Numbered from the stretch's first letter, positions 1 through 7,397 are shown. The stretch is DNA of 19,298 nucleotides from an uncultured Eubacteriales bacterium (GCA_900548615.1 URKW01000031.1:1-19298); one strand, 5' to 3'. Translations and numbers: made by a program. Notes: a model not told the origin generated them from the letters alone.

Positions 1-74
1 GGATGCTACAGCGGCATAGCCGCTGAGATCGACACTAAAAATATGCCACTGGCATGTTTTCTTAACGTTCCGAC
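1..74. repeat. Structured intergenic repeat, copy 1
   Basis: This stretch matches 7178-7252 over its whole length with scattered differences. It holds two hairpins: a 7-bp stem at 9-15/19-25 with loop ATA, and a 10-bp stem at 38-47/51-60 with a 3-base loop and a T run. Several differences between the copies keep the pairing (an A-T pair here is G-C in the other copy; a T-G wobble here is T-A there). The left edge is cut by the window, so the element may be longer. It could be a transcribed structured RNA, a terminator or a mobile palindromic repeat; no coding sense is seen. Confidence 0.7.
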
Positions 75-124
75 CTTCTCCGCCCTCGCTGCGCTCGGCC
101 ACCTCTCCCAGAGGGAGAGGCAAG
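75..124 (-). repeat. Half of a palindromic GCCTC...GAGG repeat
   Basis: Read on the - strand, this segment begins with a GCCTCTCCC/GGGAGAGGTGGC hairpin, then a second small hairpin (GAGCGCAGCGAG) and GGCGGAG. This is the same architecture as the left half of the inverted-repeat element at 5908-6030. It is probably a solo half-element of a dispersed family. No function is claimed. Confidence 0.45.
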
Positions 125-156
125 AGAGCTGCTTGCACGGTACACCAAAAAGCGGC

Positions 157-204
157 CAAAATTCACAATTTTGACTTTCCTTTTCCTTCGTATTCTGCTA
201 TATT
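157..204 (+). promoter_or_regulatory. Probable promoter for the lipoprotein/two-component operon
   Basis: An extended -10 (TGC TATATT, 196-204) lies 40 bases before the lipoprotein start. A TTGACT at 171-176 resembles a -35 box but is 22 bases away, too far for a standard spacing, so the promoter is called mainly on the extended -10. A perfect 7-bp inverted repeat (arms 157-163 and 167-173, spacer CAC) sits just upstream and could be an operator, perhaps for the response regulator encoded downstream. That link is inference. Confidence 0.4.
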
Positions 205-243
205 AAAATGTTGTAATGCATTTTACCCCGAGGAGGAACCCCA

Positions 244-1164
244 ATGAAACGATTACTCTTACTGATGTTAAGCCTGCTGCTGGTGCTGGCACTGGTGGGC
301 TGCGGCAAGGCGAAGGAGGATCCCGACGCCGACGCGGCGGATGCCAATGTGCTGACCAACGGCGAACAGCTGCCCATCACCGAGGCCGGTGCGCTGGAGT
401 ATGACAACAGCAGCGTGACCTGCCGCTTCCGGAAGGACGAGGACGGCTGGAAATGGGTGGATAACGAGACGTTCCCGCTGGACGCCGCCTATGTGGAGGA
501 GATCCTGACGGCGCTGGACACCATGTCCGCCGCGCTGACACCGCTGGATCCGACGGTGGATCCGGCAGAGTGCGGTCTGGACGAGCCGAACCGGTATATG
601 ACCGTCACCGTGGGCGAGGAGGTCACGACGCTGCGCTTCGGCGATCAGAAGGACGACGGAACGTGGTACATGTCCATCGACGGACAGGAGGGCGTGTATC
701 TGGTGGAGGACGCTTTCGTGACGCTGATGGATCGCAGCATCTACGACATGGCGGTGCTGCCCACCCTGCCGGAGCTGACGGACGAGAACCTGACGGTCAT
801 CACCGTTCACCAGACGGAGAGCGGCAAGTCCGTTCGCCTGACGAAGAATGATGAGGGCTGGGTCAGCGGCGGAAAGGCGCTGCCTGACGGCATCGAGGCG
901 ATCGAGACGGCGCTGGCGGCGCTGAGCTTCGACAAGTGCTTCGACTACGATCCCTCGCCGGACGCCGCGCCCCTGTGCGGGCTGGACGCGCCCACTGCCG
1001 TTATCACGCTGGCCTATGTCAACACCGTGGGAACGGAGGCCACCGTTACCCTGACGCTGGGCACGCTGCGGGAGGACGGCACCTATTACGCCACGCTGAA
1101 CGACGAGACCACCGTGTACCTGCTGGCGCAGGAGAAGGTGGAGTCTCTGCTGGCGCTGCTGTAA
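244..1164 (+). CDS. DUF4340-type lipoprotein
   Basis: This encodes a 306-residue predicted lipoprotein. The N-terminus is a classic lipoprotein signal: MKRLLLLMLSLLLVLALVGC, with the lipobox LVGC and modified Cys at residue 20, so the mature protein should sit on the outer face of the membrane. The rest is two similar modules (about 50-180 and 185-306), each with a segment reading roughly 'CGLD.P...(V/I)T(V/L)...L..G....DGT(W/Y)Y......VYL', the pattern I associate with DUF4340. Members of that family are often linked to gliding or ABC-type export genes, but none are present here. The ribosome site GAGGAGG (230-236) fits the start. It lies 16 bp before a response regulator gene and is probably co-transcribed with the two-component system, so it may be an accessory or sensory lipoprotein. 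Its molecular function is not known. Confidence 0.85.
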   Translation: MKRLLLLMLSLLLVLALVGCGKAKEDPDADAADANVLTNGEQLPITEAGALEYDNSSVTCRFRKDEDGWKWVDNETFPLDAAYVEEILTALDTMSAALTPLDPTVDPAECGLDEPNRYMTVTVGEEVTTLRFGDQKDDGTWYMSIDGQEGVYLVEDAFVTLMDRSIYDMAVLPTLPELTDENLTVITVHQTESGKSVRLTKNDEGWVSGGKALPDGIEAIETALAALSFDKCFDYDPSPDAAPLCGLDAPTAVITLAYVNTVGTEATVTLTLGTLREDGTYYATLNDETTVYLLAQEKVESLLALL

Positions 1165-1180
1165 GTAAGGAGGACGTGTC

Positions 1181-1873
1181 ATGCGTCTTTTGATCGTGGA
1201 GGATGAAGCCCGGCTGGCGGACACCCTGCGGCAGCTGCTGTACCGGCAGGGCTACACCGCCGACGTGTGCCATGACGGCGTCAGCGGGCTGGACAACGCC
1301 CTGACGGGCATCTATGATCTGGTGGTGCTGGACGTGATGCTGCCGGGGATGAACGGCTTTCAGGTGGCCCAGAAGCTGCGCGCGGCCAACGTGTCCACCC
1401 CCGTGCTGATGCTGACGGCCAAGAGCAGTCTGGACGACCGGGTACACGGGCTGGACTGCGGCGCGGACTACTATCTCACCAAGCCCTTTGAGCCGGAGGA
1501 GCTGCTGGCCTGCGTCCGCACGCTGCTGCGGCGCAGCGGCGGTCAGGTGCAGGAGAGCACGGCACTCTCCTGGGGCGGCCTGTCGCTGGAGCGGGGCACG
1601 TTCACCCTGTCCTGCGGCGGACGGGAGGTGCGTCTCAGCCGCCGTGAGTACGACCTGATGGAGCTTTTGCTGCGCAACGGCAGTCAGGTGGTCACAAAGG
1701 AGCAGCTGCTGGTGAAGGTCTGGGGGTATGACTCCCAGGCGGAGGACAACAACGTGGAGGTGTATATCTCCTTCCTGCGGCGGAAGCTGGCCCATCTGCA
1801 CTCGGCGGTGAAGATCAAGACGCTGCGGATGCTGGGCTACTGCCTGACACGGGACGAGGAGGGGCAGTCATGA
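1181..1873 (+). CDS. OmpR/PhoB-family response regulator
   Basis: A 230-residue two-domain transcriptional regulator. Residues 1-115 form a receiver domain: acidic pair E7/D8, phospho-acceptor D51 in LVVLDVMLPG, T79 and K101 in the TKPF motif. Residues about 130-228 form a winged-helix DNA-binding domain of OmpR type, with the signature LSRREYDLMELLLRNGSQVV and VEVYISFLRRKL near the end. The length is normal for the family. AAGGAGG precedes the ATG. The stop codon overlaps the start of the histidine kinase gene (ATGA), so the two are translationally coupled and should be cognate partners. The target genes cannot be read from the window; the upstream lipoprotein gene with its inverted repeat is one candidate. 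Confidence 0.95.
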   Translation: MRLLIVEDEARLADTLRQLLYRQGYTADVCHDGVSGLDNALTGIYDLVVLDVMLPGMNGFQVAQKLRAANVSTPVLMLTAKSSLDDRVHGLDCGADYYLTKPFEPEELLACVRTLLRRSGGQVQESTALSWGGLSLERGTFTLSCGGREVRLSRREYDLMELLLRNGSQVVTKEQLLVKVWGYDSQAEDNNVEVYISFLRRKLAHLHSAVKIKTLRMLGYCLTRDEEGQS

Positions 1874-3048
1874 TCCGCCGGCTCCGCTGGAAGATCACCG
1901 GCGTGACCATGCTGGTGGCGTTTATGGTGCTGCTGGCGGTGTTCGGCGGCGTGTACTTTTTCTCGCAGGCCAATATCGCACAGAGCTATATCCATCAATT
2001 GAAGCAGGCGGTGCAGACCGGCGTCGTGGACGGAAGATTCCCCTGCTTTGTGGCGGAGGTGCTGCCCAGCGGTACCGTCCGCGTGTCCGGCAGCAGCTAT
2101 TACGATCTGGACGACGAGGAGGCGCTGCTGGACGCTGTGTCGCAGGCGCTGGCCGACGGCGGCGAAAGCGGCGTGCTGTCCCAGCGGCATCTGCGGTTTT
2201 ACCGGCAGGACGGCGTGCTGACGGTGCGCATTGCCTTTATGGACAGCACCTTTGAACAGGCCACCCTGCGCTCATTAGTGAAGGTGTGCCTGCTGATCGG
2301 GCTGGGCGCGCTGCTGGTGCTGCTGGGAGTCAGCTGGCTGCTGAGCGGCTTCGTCTCCCGCCCGGTGGTGCGGACGTGGCAGGATCAGCAGCAGTTTATC
2401 TCCGACGCCAGCCACGAGCTGAAAACCCCCTTGACGGTGATCCTGTCCTCCGCCGATCTGCTGGAGGAGTCGGCCAGCGGAGAGCAGCAGCGGTATGTGG
2501 ACAACATTCTGGCGGAATCCCGCCGGATGAAGGAGCTGGTGGAGGATATGCTGACCCTCTCCCGGACGGAGAGCGGCCGGGCCGCCGCACCCTTTGCGCC
2601 GCTGGATCTCAGCGATCTGGTGACGGACGCCGCATTGCGGTTCGAGCCGGTGGCGTTCGAGGCGGGACACCCGCTGGAATACGACATTCAGAACGGCCTG
2701 TCCCTGACCGGCGACTGCCAACAGCTGGATCAGCTGGTGGATATCCTGCTGGACAACGCCGTGAAATACGCCGCGCCCGGCGGCGCTATCCGCCTGACGC
2801 TGAACGCCGCCGGAAGGAATGCGGTGCTGGCGGTGGAGAACCCCGGCGAGAGGATCCCCGCCGAGAAGCTGTCCCACCTGTTTGACCGGTTTTACCGGGT
2901 GGACGATGCCCGCACCGGCGCGGCGGGGTTCGGGCTGGGGCTTGCCATCGCCCGCCAGATCACGGCGCGGCACAAGGGAACCATCACCGCCGCCAGCGAC
3001 GAGAGCGCCACCCGCTTTACGGTGACGCTGCCACTGCACCGGGGATAA
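1870..3048 (+). CDS. Sensor histidine kinase
   Basis: A 392-residue membrane histidine kinase. Transmembrane helix 1 lies at about 11-32 and helix 2 at about 136-159, enclosing a roughly 100-residue extracellular sensor segment. A full HAMP domain is not evident: only about 15 residues separate helix 2 from the dimerisation helix. The H-box is QFISDASHELKTPL with H182 as the likely phosphorylated residue. The N-box has N296 (LLDNAVKY) and the nucleotide-binding glycines read GFGLGL at 353-358. The G1 box reads ENPGERI rather than the common DxGxG. The start overlaps the response regulator stop by 4 bp. The signal is unknown; comparable kinases in gut Firmicutes often respond to envelope stress or antimicrobial peptides, which is only a suggestion here. 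Confidence 0.93.
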   Translation: MIRRLRWKITGVTMLVAFMVLLAVFGGVYFFSQANIAQSYIHQLKQAVQTGVVDGRFPCFVAEVLPSGTVRVSGSSYYDLDDEEALLDAVSQALADGGESGVLSQRHLRFYRQDGVLTVRIAFMDSTFEQATLRSLVKVCLLIGLGALLVLLGVSWLLSGFVSRPVVRTWQDQQQFISDASHELKTPLTVILSSADLLEESASGEQQRYVDNILAESRRMKELVEDMLTLSRTESGRAAAPFAPLDLSDLVTDAALRFEPVAFEAGHPLEYDIQNGLSLTGDCQQLDQLVDILLDNAVKYAAPGGAIRLTLNAAGRNAVLAVENPGERIPAEKLSHLFDRFYRVDDARTGAAGFGLGLAIARQITARHKGTITAASDESATRFTVTLPLHRG

Positions 3049-3072
3049 TACAGAATGATCGAGGTTTTTCCC

Positions 3073-4656
3073 ATGTTTGATACACTTTTGCGGGGCGGTA
3101 CTGTCATTGACGGTACCGGCCGCGCCGCGTTTGCGGCAGATGTGGCCATTGAAAACGGCAAGATCGCGGCGGTGGGACAGCTGTCCCACGCCCGGGCGCG
3201 GCGGACGGTGGACTGCACCGGAATGACCGTCACCCCCGGCTTTATCGACATTCACCGCCACGCCGACGGCGCGGCGTTCCGCCCCGGCTTCGGGGAGTGG
3301 GAGCTGTGTCAGGGGCTGACCACCATCGTTAACGGCAACTGCGGCCTGTCCGCCGCGCCCTTCGGGCCGGATAATGAGGCCGCCATCCGGGCGTATTTGC
3401 AGCCTATCACCGGCGACCTGCCGCCCCGGCTGTACAGCCGCTCGCTGGCGGGGTACTTCCGCTCTCTGCCCGCCCTGCCCCTGAACGTGGGCATGCTGGT
3501 GGGCGCGGGTACTCTCCGGGCCGACGCGGCGGGCTATCAGCTGACGGAGCTGGCGGACGGCCACTTTGCCGCCATTCACCGCCAGATGGAGCAGGCGCTT
3601 TCCGACGGTGCGCTGGGCGTCAGTCTGGGCCTTGGCTACGCGCCGGAGTGCTTCTATTCCACCGCCGACCTGATCCGGGCCTTGCAGCCGGTGGCGGGGA
3701 CGGATATCCCCGTCACCGTCCACATGCGGCAGGAGGGCGGCGGTGTGGCGGAGTCGGTGCGGGAGATGATCGCCGTGGCCCGTGCGCTGAACTGCCCCGT
3801 TCACATCAGCCACCTCAAGGCTATGGGACGGGACAACTGGGGCAAGAAGATCCCTCAGGTGCTGACGCTTTTGGAGCAGGCGCAAAATGAGGGCCTGCGG
3901 GTGGACTGCGACGTGTATCCCTACACCGCCGGCTCCACCCAGCTGCTGCACATTCTGCCGCCGGACTACCTCACCGGCGGCATGGAGGCGGTAGTGGAGC
4001 GTCTGCGGGATCAGAGCGTCCGCCGGGAGCTGGCTGAGCGCATCGAAAGCGGCGTGGGCTTTGACGATATTGCCAAGCTGGCGGGCTGGGACGGCATTTA
4101 CCTGACCTCCCTCCACTGTCCGGAGGATCACCCCTATCAGGGTCACAACCTGATGGAGATCGCCGCCCTGATGGGACAGGATCCACTGTCCTCCTGCTGT
4201 GAGCTGCTGGCACGGGAGCACGGCCAGATCACCATGATCGACTTCATGGCGTCGGAGGAGGATATCTGCGCCATTCTCCGTTCGCCCCTGTCCTGCGTCA
4301 TCTCCGATGCCACCTATCCCACCGAGGGACAGCTGCACCCCCGTGTCTGCGGCAACGTGACCCATTTGCTGGAGCATTTTGTCCGGGAGAAGAAAGCACT
4401 CAGCTGGGAGCAGGCCGTCCACAAGCTGACGGGCCGTCCCGCTCAGGTGCTGGGACTGACCGGAAAGGGCCGTCTGGAAGCGGGCTGCGACGCGGACGTG
4501 TGCATGTTTGCGCCGGAAGCCCTCCACGAGCGGGCCACCTATACGGAGCCCCAGCAGACCTCGCAGGGGATGTCTCTTGTGCTGGTGGCGGGCGAGATCG
4601 CTCTGGAAAACGGAAAGCCCACCGGTATCTGTGCCGGACGGGCTGTCAGGAGGTAA
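3073..4656 (+). CDS. N-acyl-D-amino-acid deacylase-like amidohydrolase
   Basis: A 527-residue metal-dependent amidohydrolase resembling D-aminoacylases, which release D-amino acids from N-acyl-D-amino acids. The N-terminal beta segment (LLRGGTVIDGTG) leads to the metal-binding motif GFIDIHRHAD with H61 and H63; the family usually reads HSHSD. GNCGLSAAP, HISHLKAMGR and DVYPYTAGST follow in the usual family order. The C-terminus ends with the typical small beta-domain (GRLEAGCDADVCMF). I chose the ATG at 3073 because GAGG stands 8 bases before it and family members begin this way; an in-frame ATG at 3055 would add six residues. It starts 24 bp after the kinase and runs into the phosphatase gene, so it belongs to the same transcript or a subsequent one. 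The substrate is not established; dihydroorotase-like or other amidohydrolase activity cannot be excluded. Confidence 0.88.
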   Translation: MFDTLLRGGTVIDGTGRAAFAADVAIENGKIAAVGQLSHARARRTVDCTGMTVTPGFIDIHRHADGAAFRPGFGEWELCQGLTTIVNGNCGLSAAPFGPDNEAAIRAYLQPITGDLPPRLYSRSLAGYFRSLPALPLNVGMLVGAGTLRADAAGYQLTELADGHFAAIHRQMEQALSDGALGVSLGLGYAPECFYSTADLIRALQPVAGTDIPVTVHMRQEGGGVAESVREMIAVARALNCPVHISHLKAMGRDNWGKKIPQVLTLLEQAQNEGLRVDCDVYPYTAGSTQLLHILPPDYLTGGMEAVVERLRDQSVRRELAERIESGVGFDDIAKLAGWDGIYLTSLHCPEDHPYQGHNLMEIAALMGQDPLSSCCELLAREHGQITMIDFMASEEDICAILRSPLSCVISDATYPTEGQLHPRVCGNVTHLLEHFVREKKALSWEQAVHKLTGRPAQVLGLTGKGRLEAGCDADVCMFAPEALHERATYTEPQQTSQGMSLVLVAGEIALENGKPTGICAGRAVRR

Positions 4657-4660
4657 CTAT

Positions 4661-5419
4661 ATGCTGGAAAAGATCGTTGCCGCCGTTCGTGCGGCGGGAG
4701 ACATGATCCGCGACGCCCACAACATCGAGCGGGACACCCGCGAGAAGACCGGCGCGGCGGATCTGGTGACGAAATATGATGTGGCGGTGCAGGAGTTCCT
4801 ACGCCGTGAGCTGCTGGGCATCTGCCCGGAGGCCGATTTCTTCGGCGAGGAGGGGCAGCACGAGACGCTGACAAAGGACTGGGCCTTCATCGTCGACCCC
4901 ATCGACGGCACCACCAACTTTGTGCGGGAGCTGCATTACAGCAACATCGCCGTGGCCCTGTGCTGCCGGGGCGAGGTGCGGTATGCTGTGGTGTATAATC
5001 CCTTTATCGAGGATCTTTTCGCGGCGGAAAAGGGCTGCGGTGCCACGCTGAACGGGCGGCCCATCCATGTGTCCGACCATGACGCAGCGCATGCCATCTG
5101 CATGTGCGGCAGCACCATCTATGACCGCAGCTATACGGACAGGAGCTTTGCCATCATGCGGTGGCTGTACGACCACACGCTGGACTTCCGCCGCTTCGGC
5201 TCCGCCGAGCTGGATATCTGTCAGGTGGCCGCCGGGCGTATCGAGATCTTCTTCGAGTGCCGCCTGTCCCCGTGGGATTTCGCGGCGGGCAGCCTGATCC
5301 TGCAGGAAGCGGGCGGAAGTCTGACCCGTCTGGACGGCAGCGCCATCGACCCCAGAGAGCCCGGCAGTGTCTGGGCCACCAACGGCAAGTGCCATGAGAT
5401 GTACAGGGAACTGCCGTAA
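4661..5419 (+). CDS. Inositol monophosphatase-family phosphatase
   Basis: A 252-residue member of the lithium-sensitive, Mg-dependent phosphatase superfamily (SuhB/IMPase, CysQ). The metal-site motifs are intact: GEEG with E63/E64, DPIDGTTNFV with D79 and D82, and SPWDFAAGSLILQEAGG with D206. The length matches the family norm (about 250-270). The start at 4661 is preceded by CAGGAGGT, which lies inside the last codons of the amidohydrolase gene, so translation is probably coupled. The open frame continues upstream to 4508, but that extension overlaps the previous gene and is rejected. Substrates in this family range from inositol-1-phosphate to 3'-phosphoadenosine phosphate and fructose bisphosphate; sequence alone does not settle which. 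A terminator follows directly. Confidence 0.93.
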   Translation: MLEKIVAAVRAAGDMIRDAHNIERDTREKTGAADLVTKYDVAVQEFLRRELLGICPEADFFGEEGQHETLTKDWAFIVDPIDGTTNFVRELHYSNIAVALCCRGEVRYAVVYNPFIEDLFAAEKGCGATLNGRPIHVSDHDAAHAICMCGSTIYDRSYTDRSFAIMRWLYDHTLDFRRFGSAELDICQVAAGRIEIFFECRLSPWDFAAGSLILQEAGGSLTRLDGSAIDPREPGSVWATNGKCHEMYRELP

Positions 5420-5423
5420 TAAG

Positions 5424-5455
5424 AAAAAACCGGCCGTAAGGCCGGTTTTATTCTT
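5424..5455. terminator. Bidirectional intrinsic terminator
   Basis: The perfect stem AAAACCGGCC / GGCCGGTTTT (5426-5435 and 5440-5449) has a 4-base loop and is flanked by A and T runs. It ends the + strand phosphatase operon and, read on the other strand, the 56-aa ribbon-helix-helix gene. Almost the same hairpin recurs at 5864-5894. Confidence 0.9.
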
Positions 5456-5618
5456 CTTCCAGATTTTCCAATGCCACACGCACAGCCTCTACCACAAATG
5501 CGGAAAATGTACAATCGGTTCCGCGAATGGCTTCCTCTACAGCTTCGATAAGCTCATTGGGAAAGCGGATGGATTTGTTGGTAGAACCCGGCGGTTTGGG
5601 AATCTTGAATTTTGCCAT
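5448..5618 (-). CDS. Small ribbon-helix-helix DNA-binding protein
   Basis: A 56-residue protein. After a basic, proline-rich start (MAKFKIPKPPGSTNKS), residues 17-20 (IRFP) look like the DNA-contacting beta strand of the Arc/CopG ribbon-helix-helix fold. Helix 1 (NELIEAVEEAIRG), a short turn (TDCT) and helix 2 (FSAFVVEAVRVALENLEEE) follow. This matches the arrangement of YlcI/YnfO-like (DUF3950) proteins. GGGGTG lies 5 bases before the ATG. It is divergent from the 49-aa gene, 97 bp away, and the region between holds a palindrome containing -10-like boxes on both strands, so autoregulation and control of the neighbour is the likely role (inference). It could also be the antitoxin half of a toxin-antitoxin pair, but the partner is not a recognisable toxin. 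Confidence 0.82.
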   Translation of the reverse strand: MAKFKIPKPPGSTNKSIRFPNELIEAVEEAIRGTDCTFSAFVVEAVRVALENLEEE

Positions 5619-5668
5619 AATGCACCCCGTAATACAAATTTATGATAAAAATGTATTGCATTTTGCGT

Positions 5669-5685
5669 TATAATGATGCATTATA
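5669..5685. promoter_or_regulatory. Palindromic operator overlapping divergent -10 boxes
   Basis: A perfect inverted repeat TATAATG-ATG-CATTATA is located midway between the divergent 56-aa and 49-aa genes. It reads TATAAT at its start on both strands, so it can act as the -10 element in each direction. No convincing -35 box is seen on either side. A dimeric ribbon-helix-helix protein bound here would block both promoters. A second, weaker inverted pair (AATACA 5631-5636, TGTATT 5652-5657) lies nearby. Confidence 0.6.
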
Positions 5686-5715
5686 TTTTGTAGCACAAAA
5701 TTTGAGGTGACATAC

Positions 5716-5865
5716 ATGGAAAATTTGCCCAAGTATTATACCACATTGTTTAATGCCGTTACTGATGCGATTGAACTGATCTCCCGCTCCGAAGTGTCGG
5801 AAGCAATGGCATGCTTGGTTGCGGCGCAGCAAAAGGCGGAAGAAATCTACATTTCCGAAGCATAA
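5716..5865 (+). CDS. Conserved-looking 49-aa small protein
   Basis: A 49-residue acidic, helical protein (starts MENLPKYYTTLFNAVTDAIE, ends AQQKAEEIYISEA). GAGGTGA ends 5 bases before the ATG, and a terminator overlaps the stop codon, so it is a complete transcription unit. There are no transmembrane segments and no signal peptide. Two predicted amphipathic helices are separated by SRSEVSE. I do not recognise a named family, although small proteins with this look occur in clostridial genomes. Its fixed pairing with a divergent ribbon-helix-helix gene suggests it is either regulated by that protein or works with it. Function unknown. Confidence 0.78.
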   Translation: MENLPKYYTTLFNAVTDAIELISRSEVSEAMACLVAAQQKAEEIYISEA

Positions 5866-5894
5866 AAAACCGGCCGTAAGACCGGTTTTTTCTT
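5864..5894 (+). terminator. Intrinsic terminator of the 49-aa gene
   Basis: The stem AAAAACCGG / CCGGTTTTT with a CCGTAAGA loop is followed by T residues and overlaps the stop codon. Its first 28 bases match 5424-5451 with 2 mismatches, so the divergent pair is flanked by near-identical direct repeats. Confidence 0.88.
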
Positions 5895-5907
5895 GGACAG
5901 TGGAAAT

Positions 5908-6030
5908 AAAGCCTCCCCTGTGTAAGGGGAGGTGGCAACGCGAAGCGTTGACGGAGGGGTTGTTTGAATGTCATTATCCCCTCAGTCAGCCTTGCGGCTG
6001 ACAGCTCCCCTTGCAACAGGGGGAGCCTTT
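5908..6030. repeat. Imperfect inverted-repeat element (MITE/REP-like)
   Basis: The two ends are imperfect reverse complements over about 55 bases: AAAGCCTCCCC...GGGGAGGTGGC...GACGGAGGGG on the left against AAAGGCTCCCCC...GGGGAGCTGTC...GACTGAGGGG read from the right. Each arm itself contains two hairpins with compensating differences between the arms. Elements with this look are widely scattered in gut Ruminococcaceae/Oscillospiraceae genomes. It lies between convergent genes and may also stop transcription. Confidence 0.75.
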
Positions 6031-6047
6031 GTAAAAACATCTCTCGT

Positions 6048-7035
6048 TTATTTCTTCCCCGTCGCGTTGGCGGCGTAGACGCACACCAGGATCACCGCCA
6101 CGCCCACGATTTGCCACAGGCCGAAGGGCTCCTTCAGCAGCACCACGCCCGCCAGTACGCTGACCACCGTGGTGACGTTGCTGAACAGCGACGCCTCAGA
6201 CACCGTCAGGTAGGCGTTGGCGAAGTTCAGCAGGAAGTACGCCACCACCGAGGACACGATGCCCAGATAGACCACCGCGCCCCAGAACGCGCCGCTCTGG
6301 ATGGCGGGCAGGAACGTCTCCGCCATGCGGCCCGCTCCCTGGATCAGTGCGGCGGGGATGAAGAACACCATGCCCACGGTGAACATCACATACGTCACCT
6401 CAAAGGCGGTGAATTTCGCCGCCGCCCGGTGGCTGAGGGTGTAATACGCCGCGTCACAGCCCACCGTCATCAGCAGGAACACCAGACCCAGCGCCGAGAT
6501 GTGGGTCTCGCCGCCCATGTAGATCAGCGCCACGCCGCCGATACACAGCACCGCGCAGATCACCTGCCGCCGCGTGACCCGCTCGTGCAGGATCAGCACG
6601 TCCGTGACGATACAGGCGATGGGTACCACGGCGATGATGGTGCCCGCCACGGCGGAGGAGGTGTACAGGATGCCGTAATTCTCGCAGAAGAAGTACAGCA
6701 CCGGCTGGATCAGGCCCAGCAGCACCAGCGAGCCGAGGGGCTTTGCAGAGATGACGGTGCGCGGGCGGGATCGGGCCCAGCGGCCCCGGGGAGCCGATGG
6801 GCTTGCCCTTCAGGGAGAAGGCGAACAGGGGCCTGCCCCGGGTTTTCCCCACCAGCGCGTTGACCAGAATGACCAGCGACATGGCGGTAAAGGCGATCAA
6901 AAACCGGAAGGCCAGCAGCACGGTGGGCTTTGCCACCTCCAGCGCCAGCTTGGAAAACATGAAGCTCATGCCGAAAATGGCGCTGGCCAACAGGGCGAAC
7001 ACCAACGACAGGGTGTGGGTTTTCTTGTTGTGCAT
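6048..7035 (-). pseudogene. Frameshifted EamA/DMT-family transporter
   Basis: Two overlapping frames make up one drug/metabolite-transporter-type permease with about ten predicted membrane helices. The N-terminal frame (7035 down to about 6800) reads MHNKKTHTLSLVFALLASAI..., with two or three helices. The C-terminal frame (about 6743 to 6048) reads ...LVLLGLIQPVLYFFCENYGI... to ...YAANATGKK. They differ by one reading-frame step caused by a 61-bp imperfect tandem duplication (6738-6804). Removing 61 bp gives a continuous protein of about 308 residues, normal for EamA transporters, joining SLKGKPIGS to LVLLGLIQPV. I prefer the ATG at 7035 because AGAGAG lies 9 bases upstream; 7044 is an alternative. 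The natural substrate is unknown. It is either a genuine pseudogene or an assembly error; the divergence between the two copies argues for a real event. Confidence 0.82.
6703..6804 (-). repeat. Imperfect 61-bp-period tandem duplication
   Basis: Two 41-base copies (6764-6804 and 6703-6743, - strand) begin AAGCCC(A/C)TCGGCTC and end GATC(C/A)(C/A)GCC-like, with about 7 differences. The repeat start-to-start distance is 61 bp (6804 to 6743). Because 61 is not a multiple of 3, it throws the transporter frame out. Confidence 0.75.
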
Positions 7036-7065
7036 CGCAATCATCTCTCTTTCGAAGTACGGTTT

Positions 7066-7094
7066 ATCTTATCATATTAATGTTTTTTCCGCAA
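7066..7094 (-). promoter_or_regulatory. Candidate promoter of the EamA transporter
   Basis: On the - strand TTGCGG (7089-7094) and TAAGAT (7066-7071) are separated by 17 bases, about 30 bases before the start codon. Both boxes are imperfect. Confidence 0.4.
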
Positions 7095-7143
7095 CGGGGA
7101 ACTTGGGAGTTTCACTTTCCGGGGCAAAAACGGCCTTCGGCGA

Positions 7144-7264
7144 CCCACTTTTCCCAATCACGCTGTGTAAACACAGCGGATGCTACGGCGGCATAGCCGC
7201 CGAGGTCGGATGCTAAAAATATGCCACCGGCATATTTTCTTAACGCACCGACTAGAAAAGTGGG
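7144..7264. repeat. Structured intergenic repeat, copy 2, with flanking inverted ends
   Basis: The 75-base core (7178-7252) is the second copy of the repeat at 1-74. It has a CGGCGGC-ATA-GCCGCCG stem, then an AAAATATGCC/GGCATATTTT stem. A further CTGTGT-AA-ACACAG hairpin precedes it (7163-7176). The whole is bounded by a 10-bp inverted repeat, CCCACTTTTC (7144-7153) and GAAAAGTGGG (7255-7264), as expected for a small non-autonomous element. No coding sense is seen. Two more hairpins follow in the same gap: 7276-7296 (9-bp stem, AAA loop) and 7301-7308/7350-7357. Confidence 0.65.
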
Positions 7265-7397
7265 CAAAAGAGCCAGAAGAAACCAAAGGTTTCTTCACTT
7301 CCTTGCGCGCTATGCTGTGTGAGGGATCGTGAGTGCGTACCACACGTTTGCGCAAGGTTTTCTTTTTCGTTTTATAGAAAGTATCGTCTCTGCTCCA

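Noticed and set aside
2275..4527. 750-codon open frame on the - strand
   Set aside because: Antisense to the histidine kinase and amidohydrolase, both with intact motifs.
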